In this document: piece by piece, positions 44,338 to 52,369 of the stretch
Position numbering within the stretch: position 1 is the first letter of the stretch
Layout: the number at the start of each line of letters is the position of its first letter
Source of the DNA: Mycobacterium sp. GA-2829
Lineage (GTDB): Bacteria > Actinomycetota > Actinomycetes > Mycobacteriales > Mycobacteriaceae
Assembly: GCF_001499965.1 (NCBI RefSeq)
Contig: NZ_LQIT01000089.1
Location: forward strand, 1 to 64,000
Direction: 5' to 3'
DNA: 64,000 nt
Program-made: the position numbers and the translations under genes
Notes under the pieces: generated by a model
Database searches by the model: none
What the model saw: the letters and a program-made list of their open reading frames with translations, nothing else
What the model was told of the DNA's origin: nothing

Positions 44338-45279
44338 TCACAGATCGAGCGTCAATTTCCCTCCGTCGCGGGAACGGGACACGCAGATCATCATCGTGGC
44401 GTTGGCGCTGCGCTCGGCGTCGCTGAGCAACTCGTCGCGGTGATCGACCTCACCGGCGAGCACCTTCGTCTCGCACGTACCGCAGAACCCGGCCGCACAG
44501 GAGTACGCGGCATCCGGGTTCACCTCGAGGACCGCGTCGAGCACGCTGGTCCCCTCGGGCACCGTGACGGTGAGACCGGTGCGCGCCAACTCCACGTCGA
44601 AGGCGCCGCCGTCGGCAACGGGCATTTCCGCCGCGGCGGCGGTGAACCGCTCCACGTGCAGCGTCAGCTCCGGATGCCGCTCGCAGGCGTCCTGCACCGC
44701 GGCGATCATCGCCGGCGGGCCGCAGCAGTACACCGCCGTGCCCGTCGGGCTGGCGGCCAGGGCGCCGGCGATGTCGGGGAACCCGGCCTCGTCCTGCGGG
44801 ACCAGCACCACCTCGTCGCGGACCGGCAACCGCTCGACGAACGCCATCGCCTCGCGGTCGCGGCCGCCGTAGACCAGCCGCCACGGCGGCGGGTCCAGGC
44901 GACGCTGCAGCGATTCGATCATCGCCAGGATCGGGGTGATGCCCACACCCCCGGCGAAGAACAGGTACCGCGCCGCCTCGGCGAGCTCGAAGTTGTTGCG
45001 GGGCTCCCCCACCTCGAGCACCTCGCCGATGCGCAACCGCTGGTGGATCTCCCGGGACCCGCCGCGCCCGTCACCGACCAGGAACACCGCGACCGTGTAG
45101 CTGTACGGGTCATCGGCCGATCCGCACAGCGAGTACTGCCGCATCAGCCCCGACGGCAGCGTCACGGGCACGTGCGCACCGGGCGTCCATGCGGGCAACC
45201 GCTCACGGGTGGGGCTGCGCAGCTCCACGCTGACGATGCCGGCCGCCTCCCACTTCAGCTGGGTGACACGGAGTTTCAT
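44338..45279 (-). CDS. Rieske oxygenase reductase component (PDR/VanB type)
   Basis: A protein of 313 aa from the ATG overlapping the Rieske gene's stop. Order is flavin domain (LMRQYSLCGSADDPYSYTVA), NAD domain (LFFAGGVGITPILAMIESLQ), then a C-terminal plant-type 2Fe-2S ferredoxin with CAAGFCGTC and a fourth Cys near MMICVS. This is the VanB/phthalate dioxygenase reductase layout. It passes electrons from NAD(P)H to the oxygenase encoded just upstream. Both form a two-component mono- or dioxygenase. Confidence 0.92.
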   Translation of the reverse strand: MKLRVTQLKWEAAGIVSVELRSPTRERLPAWTPGAHVPVTLPSGLMRQYSLCGSADDPYSYTVAVFLVGDGRGGSREIHQRLRIGEVLEVGEPRNNFELAEAARYLFFAGGVGITPILAMIESLQRRLDPPPWRLVYGGRDREAMAFVERLPVRDEVVLVPQDEAGFPDIAGALAASPTGTAVYCCGPPAMIAAVQDACERHPELTLHVERFTAAAAEMPVADGGAFDVELARTGLTVTVPEGTSVLDAVLEVNPDAAYSCAAGFCGTCETKVLAGEVDHRDELLSDAERSANATMMICVSRSRDGGKLTLDL

Positions 45280-46334
45280 ACGCGGATGTGGCCGTTGGTC
45301 TCGACCGGCTCGGACGCCGCCTCGACCAGTCCGCGCGCCTCCTGGATGGTCTGCACCGCGTACTGGGTGGCCCGCCGGTAGTTCAGGGTGTAGATGTCGG
45401 CGGGCGCGGAGACCTCGAACGCCTGCCCGGCCAGCGGAACCTCCTTGGGCTCCAACCCTTCCAGCACCGGGGTGTCCTCGTTGAACACCATGGTCTCGAC
45501 CGCCAGGATCTCGTCGACGCTGCCGCCGCGGAAGTCGCGGTCGGTGGCCACACCCCAGAAGATGACGCACTTGTCGTAGCTCACCGGGGACGGGAAGTCC
45601 ACGAGGTAGCGCTTACCCGTCTCGGGTCCGAAATCGTAGAGGATCGTGGCGATCCCGGGCGCGTAGGAGTGATAGTGCATCCACGCGTCGCCGACCGCGG
45701 AGAACTGCGCGGACGGCACCTGCTCGTAGTAGTAGGACGCCCACACCTCGCGGCCCTCGCGCTTGACCTCGAGGTCGGTGACCACGGGATCGACGTCGCC
45801 CATCGAGGGTTCGTGGACGAACGGGAAGTGCGCCATGTCGCGGAAGTTCTCGGTGGCCGCCATGAACCCGCAGTCGGCGTGGATCGGTTCCGCCGAACGC
45901 CATTCCAGGTCGAGGTCGGCGATCTCCGGCGGGTTGGGCAGGTCGAACACCGGATCACCCAGGCACGTCCACACGTGCCCGAACCGTTCGACCGCGGGGT
46001 AGGCCTTGATCGCGGCCTTGGGTGGGATGCGCCCGTCGGCGGGCAGCGACGGGATGCGCGAGCACGCGCCGCTGCTGCCGTCGAACTGCCATCCGTGGTA
46101 CGGACACTGGATGCTGTCGCCGACGACCTTGCCGTCGGCGAGGTTGGCGCCGCGGTGGATGCACCGCCGGTCGGTGACGCGCGCGGCGCCGGTCGAATCG
46201 CGGAACACGACGAGGTTGGTGTCGAGCAGCGTGGCCGACTGCGGAGTGGCGATGTCCTGCGACCGTGCCACGACGAACCAGACGTGCTGGTAGGCCTCGC
46301 GCAACTTCTCGGGGGTCAGGGCGTCACGGTTCAT
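45276..46334 (-). CDS. Rieske non-heme iron oxygenase, alpha subunit
   Basis: A protein of 352 aa. Rieske cluster ligands CIHRG at about residue 59 and CPYHGW about 18 residues on. Mononuclear iron site in ENFRDMAHFPFVHE, where Asp and two His are spaced as in VanA-type oxygenases. No beta subunit gene is present. Relatives hydroxylate or demethylate ring and N-alkyl compounds, and the substrate cannot be read. It is 12 bases downstream of the deacetylase-like gene and overlaps its reductase by four bases. Confidence 0.9.
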   Translation of the reverse strand: MNRDALTPEKLREAYQHVWFVVARSQDIATPQSATLLDTNLVVFRDSTGAARVTDRRCIHRGANLADGKVVGDSIQCPYHGWQFDGSSGACSRIPSLPADGRIPPKAAIKAYPAVERFGHVWTCLGDPVFDLPNPPEIADLDLEWRSAEPIHADCGFMAATENFRDMAHFPFVHEPSMGDVDPVVTDLEVKREGREVWASYYYEQVPSAQFSAVGDAWMHYHSYAPGIATILYDFGPETGKRYLVDFPSPVSYDKCVIFWGVATDRDFRGGSVDEILAVETMVFNEDTPVLEGLEPKEVPLAGQAFEVSAPADIYTLNYRRATQYAVQTIQEARGLVEAASEPVETNGHIRV

Positions 46335-46346
46335 GGTTGGTTCTCC

Positions 46347-47234
46347 TTACGGTCGGGCTGTGACCGGGGTGGGTTCGGGACGGGTGAGAGTCCGCGGGGT
46401 GAGCTGTTGGGCGCGCACGTGCTCGGCGATCTGGTTCATGCCGGCCACCCAGACGTCGTCCATCGCGCACACCTCGCCGATGAACTCGCGCAGCGCGGCG
46501 GCGCGGCCGGGACGGCCGGACAGGAACGGATGGTTGGTGAGGATCCACGCCCCGCCGACGTCACGCATCGCGTCGAGTTCGGCGCGCCACAGTTCGATCG
46601 CCTTGGCGGGCGTCTCGATCAGCCCGGTGCCCGAGAAGTCGGGCACGAAGCAGTACTGCTGCCAGTCATCGAGCGCCCAGCTGACCGGCAGCTCGACCAG
46701 CGAGGTGTCCCCGACGGCGAGCTCGTAGGGATGGTCGGAGTCCATCAGCGTGGAGTCGTAGGTGAATCCGAACTCCGCCAACAACTTCGGGGTGTGCCAG
46801 TTCATCTCCCACATCGGGGCGCGGTAACCGGTCGGACGCACCCCGGCGACCTCGTCGAGCGCCTCGAGGCCGCGCTGCAGGATCGCGCGCTCGGTGTCCT
46901 CGTCGACACCGACCAGCGACTCGTGCAGATAGCCGTGGTGGGCGATCTCGTGCCCACCCTTGGCGATCGACCGGATCGCGTCCGGATGGCGGTGGGCGGT
47001 GTAGCCGGGAACGAAGAACGTGCCCGGCACCCCGTGGCCCTCGAGGATGTCGAGCAGCCGCGGCACGCCGACCAGCGGGCCGTACGCCTGGTGCGACATC
47101 GCGCCCATCCGATCGGCGAACGCCAGATCGGTTGTCAGCAGCGGACATTCGGCATCCACGTCGAAGGTGAACGCGACGGCGCAGCGTTTGCCGTCCGGCC
47201 ACTGCACGGGGCCTGCGGGGGTCGGTGCGGTCAT
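46347..47234 (-). CDS. NodB-fold polysaccharide deacetylase/cyclic imidase family protein
   Basis: A protein of 295 aa from the ATG at 47234, which overlaps the ureohydrolase stop (ATGA). NodB landmarks: VAFTFDVDAECP (catalytic Asp and metal Asp), GHEIAHHGYLHES (metal His pair), TGYRAPMWEMNWHTPKLLAE and AWILTNHPFLSGRPGR. It has no signal peptide, so it is cytoplasmic and unlikely to act on wall sugars. The group includes cyclic imide hydrolases that open C-N rings. In this operon, ring opening of a lactam or imide is the more likely job (inference). Confidence 0.85.
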   Translation of the reverse strand: MTAPTPAGPVQWPDGKRCAVAFTFDVDAECPLLTTDLAFADRMGAMSHQAYGPLVGVPRLLDILEGHGVPGTFFVPGYTAHRHPDAIRSIAKGGHEIAHHGYLHESLVGVDEDTERAILQRGLEALDEVAGVRPTGYRAPMWEMNWHTPKLLAEFGFTYDSTLMDSDHPYELAVGDTSLVELPVSWALDDWQQYCFVPDFSGTGLIETPAKAIELWRAELDAMRDVGGAWILTNHPFLSGRPGRAAALREFIGEVCAMDDVWVAGMNQIAEHVRAQQLTPRTLTRPEPTPVTARP

Positions 47235-48202
47235 CGTTGTGCCTTTCTTCCGAAGACGGACAGGAATTCCCACGTCACGTTCGCCGCGGCGATCGCGGTG
47301 ATCTCGGCGTGGTCGTAGGCGGGTGAGACCTCGACGACGTCGACCGCGACCAGATTCACTTTGTCCAGGCCGCGGATGACCTCGAGCAGTTCGCGGCTCG
47401 ACATCCCGCCCGCCTCGGGCGTTCCCGTGCCCGGTGCGTGTGCGGGATCGAGGACGTCGATGTCGACCGACACGTAGACCGGTGCGTCGCCGACCCGGGC
47501 ACGGATCTTCTCGACGATGCCCTCGGCGCCGAGCGAGTCGATGTCGCGGCAGGTGATCACCGAGAAGCCGAAATTCGCGTCCTCGACGAGATCCTGCTTG
47601 TCGTAGATGGATCCGCGCACCCCGACGTGCATGTTGCGGTCGAGCAGCAGCCCTTCCTCGAACGCCCGGCGGAACGGCGACCCATGGGTGATGTCGGCGC
47701 CGTAGTAGCGGTCCCAGGTGTCGAGGTGGGCGTCGAAATGCACCAGCGCCATCGGACCGTGCACCGAGTGCGCGGCGCGCAGCGACGGCAACGCCACCGA
47801 GTGGTCGCCACCGAGGATCACCGCGCGGGTGCCGCCGGCGAGCAATTCGGTCAGCTGATCGGCGACCTGGTTGACCGCCTCGCCGATATCGAACGGGTTG
47901 CAGGCGAGGTCACCGGCGTCGGCGAACTGGCACACCTCGAACGGTTTGATGTCCAGCTCCGGGTTGTAGCCCCGGATCAGGCGCGACCCCTGCCGGATCG
48001 CGTTGGGGCCGAAGCGCGCTCCCGGGCGGTAGGTGACCGCACTGTCGAACGGGACGCCGACCACGACGACGTCGGCGTGCTCGACGTCCTCGAGCCGCGG
48101 GAGCCGCGCGAACGTGGTCCACCCCGCGTAGCGGGGCTGCACCTGCGGGTCGGCCGGGCCCACGATGGTACGGCCAGCCGACAAAGCCCTGTCGTTGTTC
48201 AA
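47231..48202 (-). CDS. Ureohydrolase family (agmatinase-like)
   Basis: A protein of 323 aa from the TTG at 48202, which has AGGAAAGG 7 bases upstream; the longer frame would overlap the SDR stop. The binuclear manganese site is complete: GGDHSVALPS, HFDAHLDTWD and VSVDIDVLDPAHAPGTGTPE. DITHGSPFRRAFEEG and VEVSPAYDHAEITA are seen in agmatinase and guanidinobutyrase relatives. Family members hydrolyse guanidino groups to urea, or formimino groups to formamide. With formamidase in the same regulon, the second is attractive; substrate unproven. Confidence 0.85.
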   Translation of the reverse strand: MNNDRALSAGRTIVGPADPQVQPRYAGWTTFARLPRLEDVEHADVVVVGVPFDSAVTYRPGARFGPNAIRQGSRLIRGYNPELDIKPFEVCQFADAGDLACNPFDIGEAVNQVADQLTELLAGGTRAVILGGDHSVALPSLRAAHSVHGPMALVHFDAHLDTWDRYYGADITHGSPFRRAFEEGLLLDRNMHVGVRGSIYDKQDLVEDANFGFSVITCRDIDSLGAEGIVEKIRARVGDAPVYVSVDIDVLDPAHAPGTGTPEAGGMSSRELLEVIRGLDKVNLVAVDVVEVSPAYDHAEITAIAAANVTWEFLSVFGRKAQR

Positions 48203-48215
48203 TCGAATGCCTTTC

Positions 48216-48893
48216 CTAGACCCGATTCCGGGACAATCCACCGTCGAGGTTGACGATCTGACCGACGGCCGCGGCGAGCCGGCGCTGGCAGAGCAGACCG
48301 ATCACCCGTGCGGCCTGCTCGACCGTGCCGCGCCGCCCGCCCGGCGGCGTCATGCACGAAACATCCTGTGTGGCATCGCAAATCGACCACTCCGAGTCGA
48401 CCGCACCGACCGCCACCGCGTTGACGCCGATACCGAATCCACCGAAGTCACGGGTCAGCGTCTTGGTCAGCGCGACGATGCCGCCCGCGGCGGTCGCGAC
48501 CGCGGCGAGCGACGGGCCGCCGATGTGCCACCGCGAAATGGTCAGCACCATCCGGCCCCCGGTGCCGGCATCGCGCATGTGGGTGGCGGCGGCCTGTGCG
48601 TACAGGAAGCTCCCGGTCAGTGTGTCGTCGACGTGCCGCCAGAAGTCGGTCATCGACTGTTCGGCGATCGGGGCGACGACGGGCAGTCCGTGCGCCACCA
48701 CCAGCGCGTCGACACCGCCCATCTGGTCGGCGGCCCGTGCGACGGCCGCCCGCACCGCGTCGCCGTCGGTGTGCGCCGCATCCGCGGGGATGCCTGCGGT
48801 GGCGACGCCGCGTTCGGCGAAGTGGGTGCGCACCGCGGCGCCGAGCATCGTGTCGTCACCTGTGACGAGCACCCGCGTGGTCTGGTCGCTCAT
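48216..48893 (-). CDS. Degenerate short-chain dehydrogenase/reductase (probable pseudoenzyme)
   Basis: A protein of 225 aa with the SDR fold but no catalytic pair. The cofactor loop reads TGDDTMLG instead of TGxxxGIG. The NAG motif is AHG. The segment after the catalytic Ser (TISRWHIGGPSLAAVATAAGG) has no Tyr or Lys at the YxxxK positions. The end (GQIVNLDGGLS) is normal. It lies one base after an intact SDR and may be its inactive partner. ORF length and reading are intact, so it is not a pseudogene. Confidence 0.8.
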   Translation of the reverse strand: MSDQTTRVLVTGDDTMLGAAVRTHFAERGVATAGIPADAAHTDGDAVRAAVARAADQMGGVDALVVAHGLPVVAPIAEQSMTDFWRHVDDTLTGSFLYAQAAATHMRDAGTGGRMVLTISRWHIGGPSLAAVATAAGGIVALTKTLTRDFGGFGIGVNAVAVGAVDSEWSICDATQDVSCMTPPGGRRGTVEQAARVIGLLCQRRLAAAVGQIVNLDGGLSRNRV

Positions 48894-48894
48894 C

Positions 48895-49590
48895 TCAGAT
48901 CACCGTTCCGCTGTTGACCGACAGCACTTCTCCGCACAGGAACAGGTCCTCCTCCACCAGCGCCCGGACCAGTTCGGCCACCTCCGCGGTGTCGGCGATG
49001 CGACGCGCAGGCAGCGAGGCGACGAACTCGGGGGCGCGTTCCCACGAATCGGCGGGTAGCAGCGGGGTGTCGCACGGTCCCGGCGCGACGGCGTTGACCA
49101 GTACGCCGTCGGGGGCGACCTCGGTGGCGATGCTGCGCAGCAGACTCAGCGCCGCACCCTTGGCGGCCGCGTAGTGGGCGTCGTTGCCGCCACCGCCGAT
49201 CGCGCGTTCGGACGCGATGCCGACGATGCGCCCGCTACCCCGTCGCCGCATCTGCGGCAGTACCGCGCGGCACACGTGGGCCAGACCGCCGACGTGCACC
49301 CGCAGCATCCGCTCCCAGTCGGACTGCGTGATGTCCAGGGCGGGCATCTCCGCGTAGTGACCCGCGCAGACGACGGCGGCGTCGATCCGTCCGAGCGCCT
49401 GCTCGACCTCGGCGACGGCGGCGGTGACGGCCTGTTCGTCGGCGACGTCGGCGGTCAGCCACAGGTCCGTCGCCGGGGCCGGTTCGCGGGAGATCGAGGC
49501 GACCGTCCACCCGCAGTCGGCCAACCGCTGCGCCACCGCGGCGCCGATGCCGCTGCCCGCGCCGGTGACCAGAGCGACGGGGGCCGTCAT
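48895..49590 (-). CDS. Short-chain dehydrogenase/reductase
   Basis: A protein of 231 aa from the ATG at 49590, which overlaps the permease stop by four bases. Complete SDR: cofactor loop LVTGAGSGIGAAVAQRLA, active-site ASERAIGGGGNDAHYAAAKG with Tyr and Lys, then VLVNAVAPGPCDTPL. It would oxidise an alcohol or reduce a ketone with NAD(P)H. The degenerate SDR directly downstream probably arose by duplication. Confidence 0.9.
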   Translation of the reverse strand: MTAPVALVTGAGSGIGAAVAQRLADCGWTVASISREPAPATDLWLTADVADEQAVTAAVAEVEQALGRIDAAVVCAGHYAEMPALDITQSDWERMLRVHVGGLAHVCRAVLPQMRRRGSGRIVGIASERAIGGGGNDAHYAAAKGAALSLLRSIATEVAPDGVLVNAVAPGPCDTPLLPADSWERAPEFVASLPARRIADTAEVAELVRALVEEDLFLCGEVLSVNSGTVI

Positions 49591-51047
49591 ACGAGCTCGG
49601 CCTCGCCTGTGCGCACCGGTTCCGACGGGTCGACGGCACCGCGCGCGCCGACGTTCTTGACCTTGATGATCACTGCGCCGAGGGCCAGGATCGCGCCCAT
49701 CGCGACGAAGAAGGCCCAGTTCATGTACCAGGATTCGGAGACGGTGCGCGGCCACACGATGTTGGTGAACTCGAAGCCGACCCACAGCACCGCGAGCACG
49801 GCCACCGGTGTGCCGAACCGGCCCAGGTTCCACGGTCCCGGTTCCCACTTGCCGCGCAACCGGGCGACGAGGCCGGTCACCAGCGGGAACAGGAACGCCA
49901 GGTAGTAGCCGCCCGCGGTGAAGGTGACCAGCACCGAGTACACGTCGGTGGCCGAGATCAGGTAGACGAACGCACCGATGACGGTGGTGACCAGGATGGC
50001 CGGGATGGGCTGGGCCTCGGACTTGGACAGCTTCGAGAGCACCTCCGAGCCGGGCAGCACCTTCTCCCGGGCGAAGGACCAGATGACGCGCGATCCCGAG
50101 GCCTGCAGCGCAAGGAAACTCGCGAGGAAGCCGATGACGAACGCCAGCAGGATCGGTTTGACCCATGCCTCGCCGAGCGCACTGCGCAGCACGTAGGACA
50201 CCGGGTCGGGCTCCTCACCGGAGCGCACCATCTCGAAGTCGGGGACCGCCAGCGTCACCGCCAGCGAGGCGTAGGCGATCACGGTGGCGATGAACGCGAT
50301 GGAGAACAGCATGGCCTTGGGGACGTTGCGCCGCGGCTCCTTGACCTCTTCGGCGATGGCGCCGGCGCTCTCGAAGCCCAGGATCGACCAGCCGGTGAAC
50401 GCGAGTGCCGCCAGGAACGGGCCGGAGATGTAGGCCCAGGACCAGCCGCTGTTCAGGTCGATCCCGTGCAGGATCGCGTCGAAACCGTGGTGGCGGTGGA
50501 AGATCAGCAGGTAGGTGCCCAACCCGATGGACGCGACGATCTCGGCGACGATGCTGCCGAGCATGAGCGCCTTGAGGAAGCCGCGGCCCAGGATGTTGGC
50601 CCCGGTGCCCGCGAGCAGGATCAGCAGCGCGATGACGCTCTGCTGGACCGCGGTCGGGCGATCGATCCCGACGAGCTGGGCCAGGAAGCCGGCGCCGCCG
50701 TAGGCGACGGTGGCCATGATGATGACCAGGGCCCACATGTACACCCAGCCCGCCAGCCAGCCGGCGACCTCACCGGCCAACCGCCTGGTCCACTGGAAGA
50801 TCGAACCCTCGTAGGGCCAGCGGGACACCAGTTCGGCGAACGCCAGCGCCACGATGCACTGCCCCACGCCGACCGCGACGAAGGTCCACCAGAATCCGGG
50901 ACCCGCTGTGGCCAGCGACAAACCGTAGATGCCGTACATCGCCACGATCGGCGAGATGAACGCGAACGCAAATGCGAACGCCGACCACAGCGAGAACTCT
51001 CGTCTCAATTCTGTTGGCGCAGAACCGGTTTGCGCGCTGGACGTCAT
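49587..51047 (-). CDS. APC superfamily amino acid/amine permease
   Basis: A protein of 486 aa with about 12 membrane segments. APC marks: EFSLWSAFAFAFAFISPIVA and GIYGLSLATAGPGFWWTF in TM1-2, RWPYEGSIFQWTRRLAG before TM3, and ILGFESAGAIAEEVKEPRR in the cytoplasmic loop. It has an AAAGGAG ribosome site 5 bases before the ATG. It would import an amino acid or amine using a cation gradient. First gene of the catabolic operon, so it probably brings in the substrate. An operator-like palindrome is about 120 bases upstream. Confidence 0.9.
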   Translation of the reverse strand: MTSSAQTGSAPTELRREFSLWSAFAFAFAFISPIVAMYGIYGLSLATAGPGFWWTFVAVGVGQCIVALAFAELVSRWPYEGSIFQWTRRLAGEVAGWLAGWVYMWALVIIMATVAYGGAGFLAQLVGIDRPTAVQQSVIALLILLAGTGANILGRGFLKALMLGSIVAEIVASIGLGTYLLIFHRHHGFDAILHGIDLNSGWSWAYISGPFLAALAFTGWSILGFESAGAIAEEVKEPRRNVPKAMLFSIAFIATVIAYASLAVTLAVPDFEMVRSGEEPDPVSYVLRSALGEAWVKPILLAFVIGFLASFLALQASGSRVIWSFAREKVLPGSEVLSKLSKSEAQPIPAILVTTVIGAFVYLISATDVYSVLVTFTAGGYYLAFLFPLVTGLVARLRGKWEPGPWNLGRFGTPVAVLAVLWVGFEFTNIVWPRTVSESWYMNWAFFVAMGAILALGAVIIKVKNVGARGAVDPSEPVRTGEAELV

Positions 51048-51137
51048 CTGGTCTCCTTTTCACCGCCCTGAGGACACGCAAGTATGAGCACGACGGACGG
51101 TGTCCGGCACCGTGGATGACCAAGTCCGGTTTGGGCA

Positions 51138-51163
51138 TACAGTCGCCGTGGCGCGCGACTGTA
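51138..51163. repeat. Inverted repeat TACAGTCGC/GCGACTGTA beside the operator
   Basis: Two perfect 9-base arms (51138-51146 and 51155-51163) around an 8-base spacer. The right arm shares its last four bases with the TGTAG-N4-CTACA palindrome, so three TGTA/TACA half-sites line up in 36 bases. It could hold extra regulator dimers or form a hairpin in one of the divergent transcripts. Confidence 0.5.
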
Positions 51164-51173
51164 GACATCTACA
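51160..51173. promoter_or_regulatory. Palindromic operator upstream of the APC permease operon
   Basis: TGTAGA-CA-TCTACA, a perfect 14-base palindrome sharing the TGTAG-N4-CTACA core with the one before fmdB. The centre is about 120 bases upstream of the permease ATG, nearly the same distance as the fmdB site (112). The match in core and in spacing suggests one activator, probably the PucR-type protein of the cluster. Confidence 0.6.
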
Positions 51174-51244
51174 ACGTTGCCGGTTCGGCGCTCGCGCGCC
51201 GCGCCCCGTCCCGGTGTGCAGACCTACACTCGCGACGGCGCCCC

Positions 51245-52366
51245 ATGACCAGAGCGGAGATCGTCGTGCCCGACACCGACCAGACGCAGTTCCTCGCGGA
51301 CGTGGAGGATCACCTGCGCGCGGTGGTCCGTGACACCGTCGCCGAACCCCTGTGCAGCATCGACGACGGTCTGGACGCGGTCGCCGCGTTCTGCGGTTCG
51401 GCGGTGCAGTCCGGCGGGAAACGCCTGCGTCCGCGCTTCGCCTACTGGGCCTGGCGCGTCGGCGCACCGGCCGCCGCGCCGCGCCGCCCGCTGGTGGGTC
51501 TGGCCGCCGCGCTGGAGTTGCTGCACGCGGCGATCCTGGTGCACGACGACGTGATCGACGCCTCGGAGGTGCGGCGCGGCCAGCCCTCGGTGCGCGCCGC
51601 ACTGGCCGCCCGGCACCGCAGCGCCGCGGCGTGGGGTGACGCCACCCAGTACGGCGACAACATGGCCCTGCTGGTCGGCGACCTGCTGTGGTCGGCCGCC
51701 CACGACGCGTTCGACGACGCCGTTGCCGGCCTTCCCGACGAGGTCAGGCACCGCACCGTGCGGGCGTTCCGCGGCATGCGGCTCGAGGTGCTGGCGGGGC
51801 AGTTGCTCGAACTGCGGGCCCAGGCCGCCCGCGACTACGCCGCCGACACGGCCGAGAAGATCCTGCGCTACAAGACCAGCGCCTACACCGTCGAGCGGCC
51901 GGTCGAACTCGGCCTCGAACTCGCCGGAGGCGGATCGCCCGCGACGGCCCGGACGCTGCGCGAGTACGCGGGCGCCGTCGGGCAGGCGTTCCAGCTGCGC
52001 GACGACCTGGCCGACATGTTCGGCACGCCCGACACCATCGGCAAGACGCCCGGTGACGACGTCCGCTCCGGGAAGCCCACCGAATTGCTCGGTGCCACAC
52101 TGGAATTGGCGCCCGCCACAGACGCCGAGATCCTGTCCGGCATCGTCGGGGACGCGGCGGCCGATCAGGATGCGATCGCCGAGGCGCAGCGGATCGTGCT
52201 GGCCTGCGGTGCGGCCGACCGAGTGCGCCGCCGGATCGGCGATCTGGTGGTGACCGCCCACCGGGCGATCGCCGACCTGTCGTCGTCGGCGGACGTCAAC
52301 GCGCTGGCCGGGCTCTCGGAGATGCTCGCCGAGTGCACCGAGCTGTCGTTCCTGCCCGCGGGGTGA
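51245..52366 (+). CDS. Polyprenyl diphosphate synthase (class-I isoprenyl synthase)
   Basis: A protein of 373 aa from the ATG at 51245. First aspartate-rich motif ILVHDDVIDASEVRRGQPSV (DDxxD) and second QAFQLRDDLADMFG are intact, with SGGKRLRPRFAYWAW before them. It extends allylic diphosphates with isopentenyl diphosphate; GGPP or longer product cannot be decided from length. It is divergent from the permease operon but unrelated in function, and its stop lies 3 bases from yebC. Confidence 0.88.
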   Translation: MTRAEIVVPDTDQTQFLADVEDHLRAVVRDTVAEPLCSIDDGLDAVAAFCGSAVQSGGKRLRPRFAYWAWRVGAPAAAPRRPLVGLAAALELLHAAILVHDDVIDASEVRRGQPSVRAALAARHRSAAAWGDATQYGDNMALLVGDLLWSAAHDAFDDAVAGLPDEVRHRTVRAFRGMRLEVLAGQLLELRAQAARDYAADTAEKILRYKTSAYTVERPVELGLELAGGGSPATARTLREYAGAVGQAFQLRDDLADMFGTPDTIGKTPGDDVRSGKPTELLGATLELAPATDAEILSGIVGDAAADQDAIAEAQRIVLACGAADRVRRRIGDLVVTAHRAIADLSSSADVNALAGLSEMLAECTELSFLPAG

Positions 52367-52369
52367 GGG

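Noticed and set aside
48216..48893. Pseudogene call for the degenerate SDR
   Set aside because: The frame is uninterrupted, starts and stops fit the operon, and conserved structural positions remain. Loss of catalytic residues alone does not make it a pseudogene.
51048..51244. Guanidine (ykkC-type) or other riboswitch upstream of the permease operon
   Set aside because: I looked for conserved riboswitch elements because of the ureohydrolase but saw only inverted repeats that fit protein-binding sites. No structured core is recognisable.
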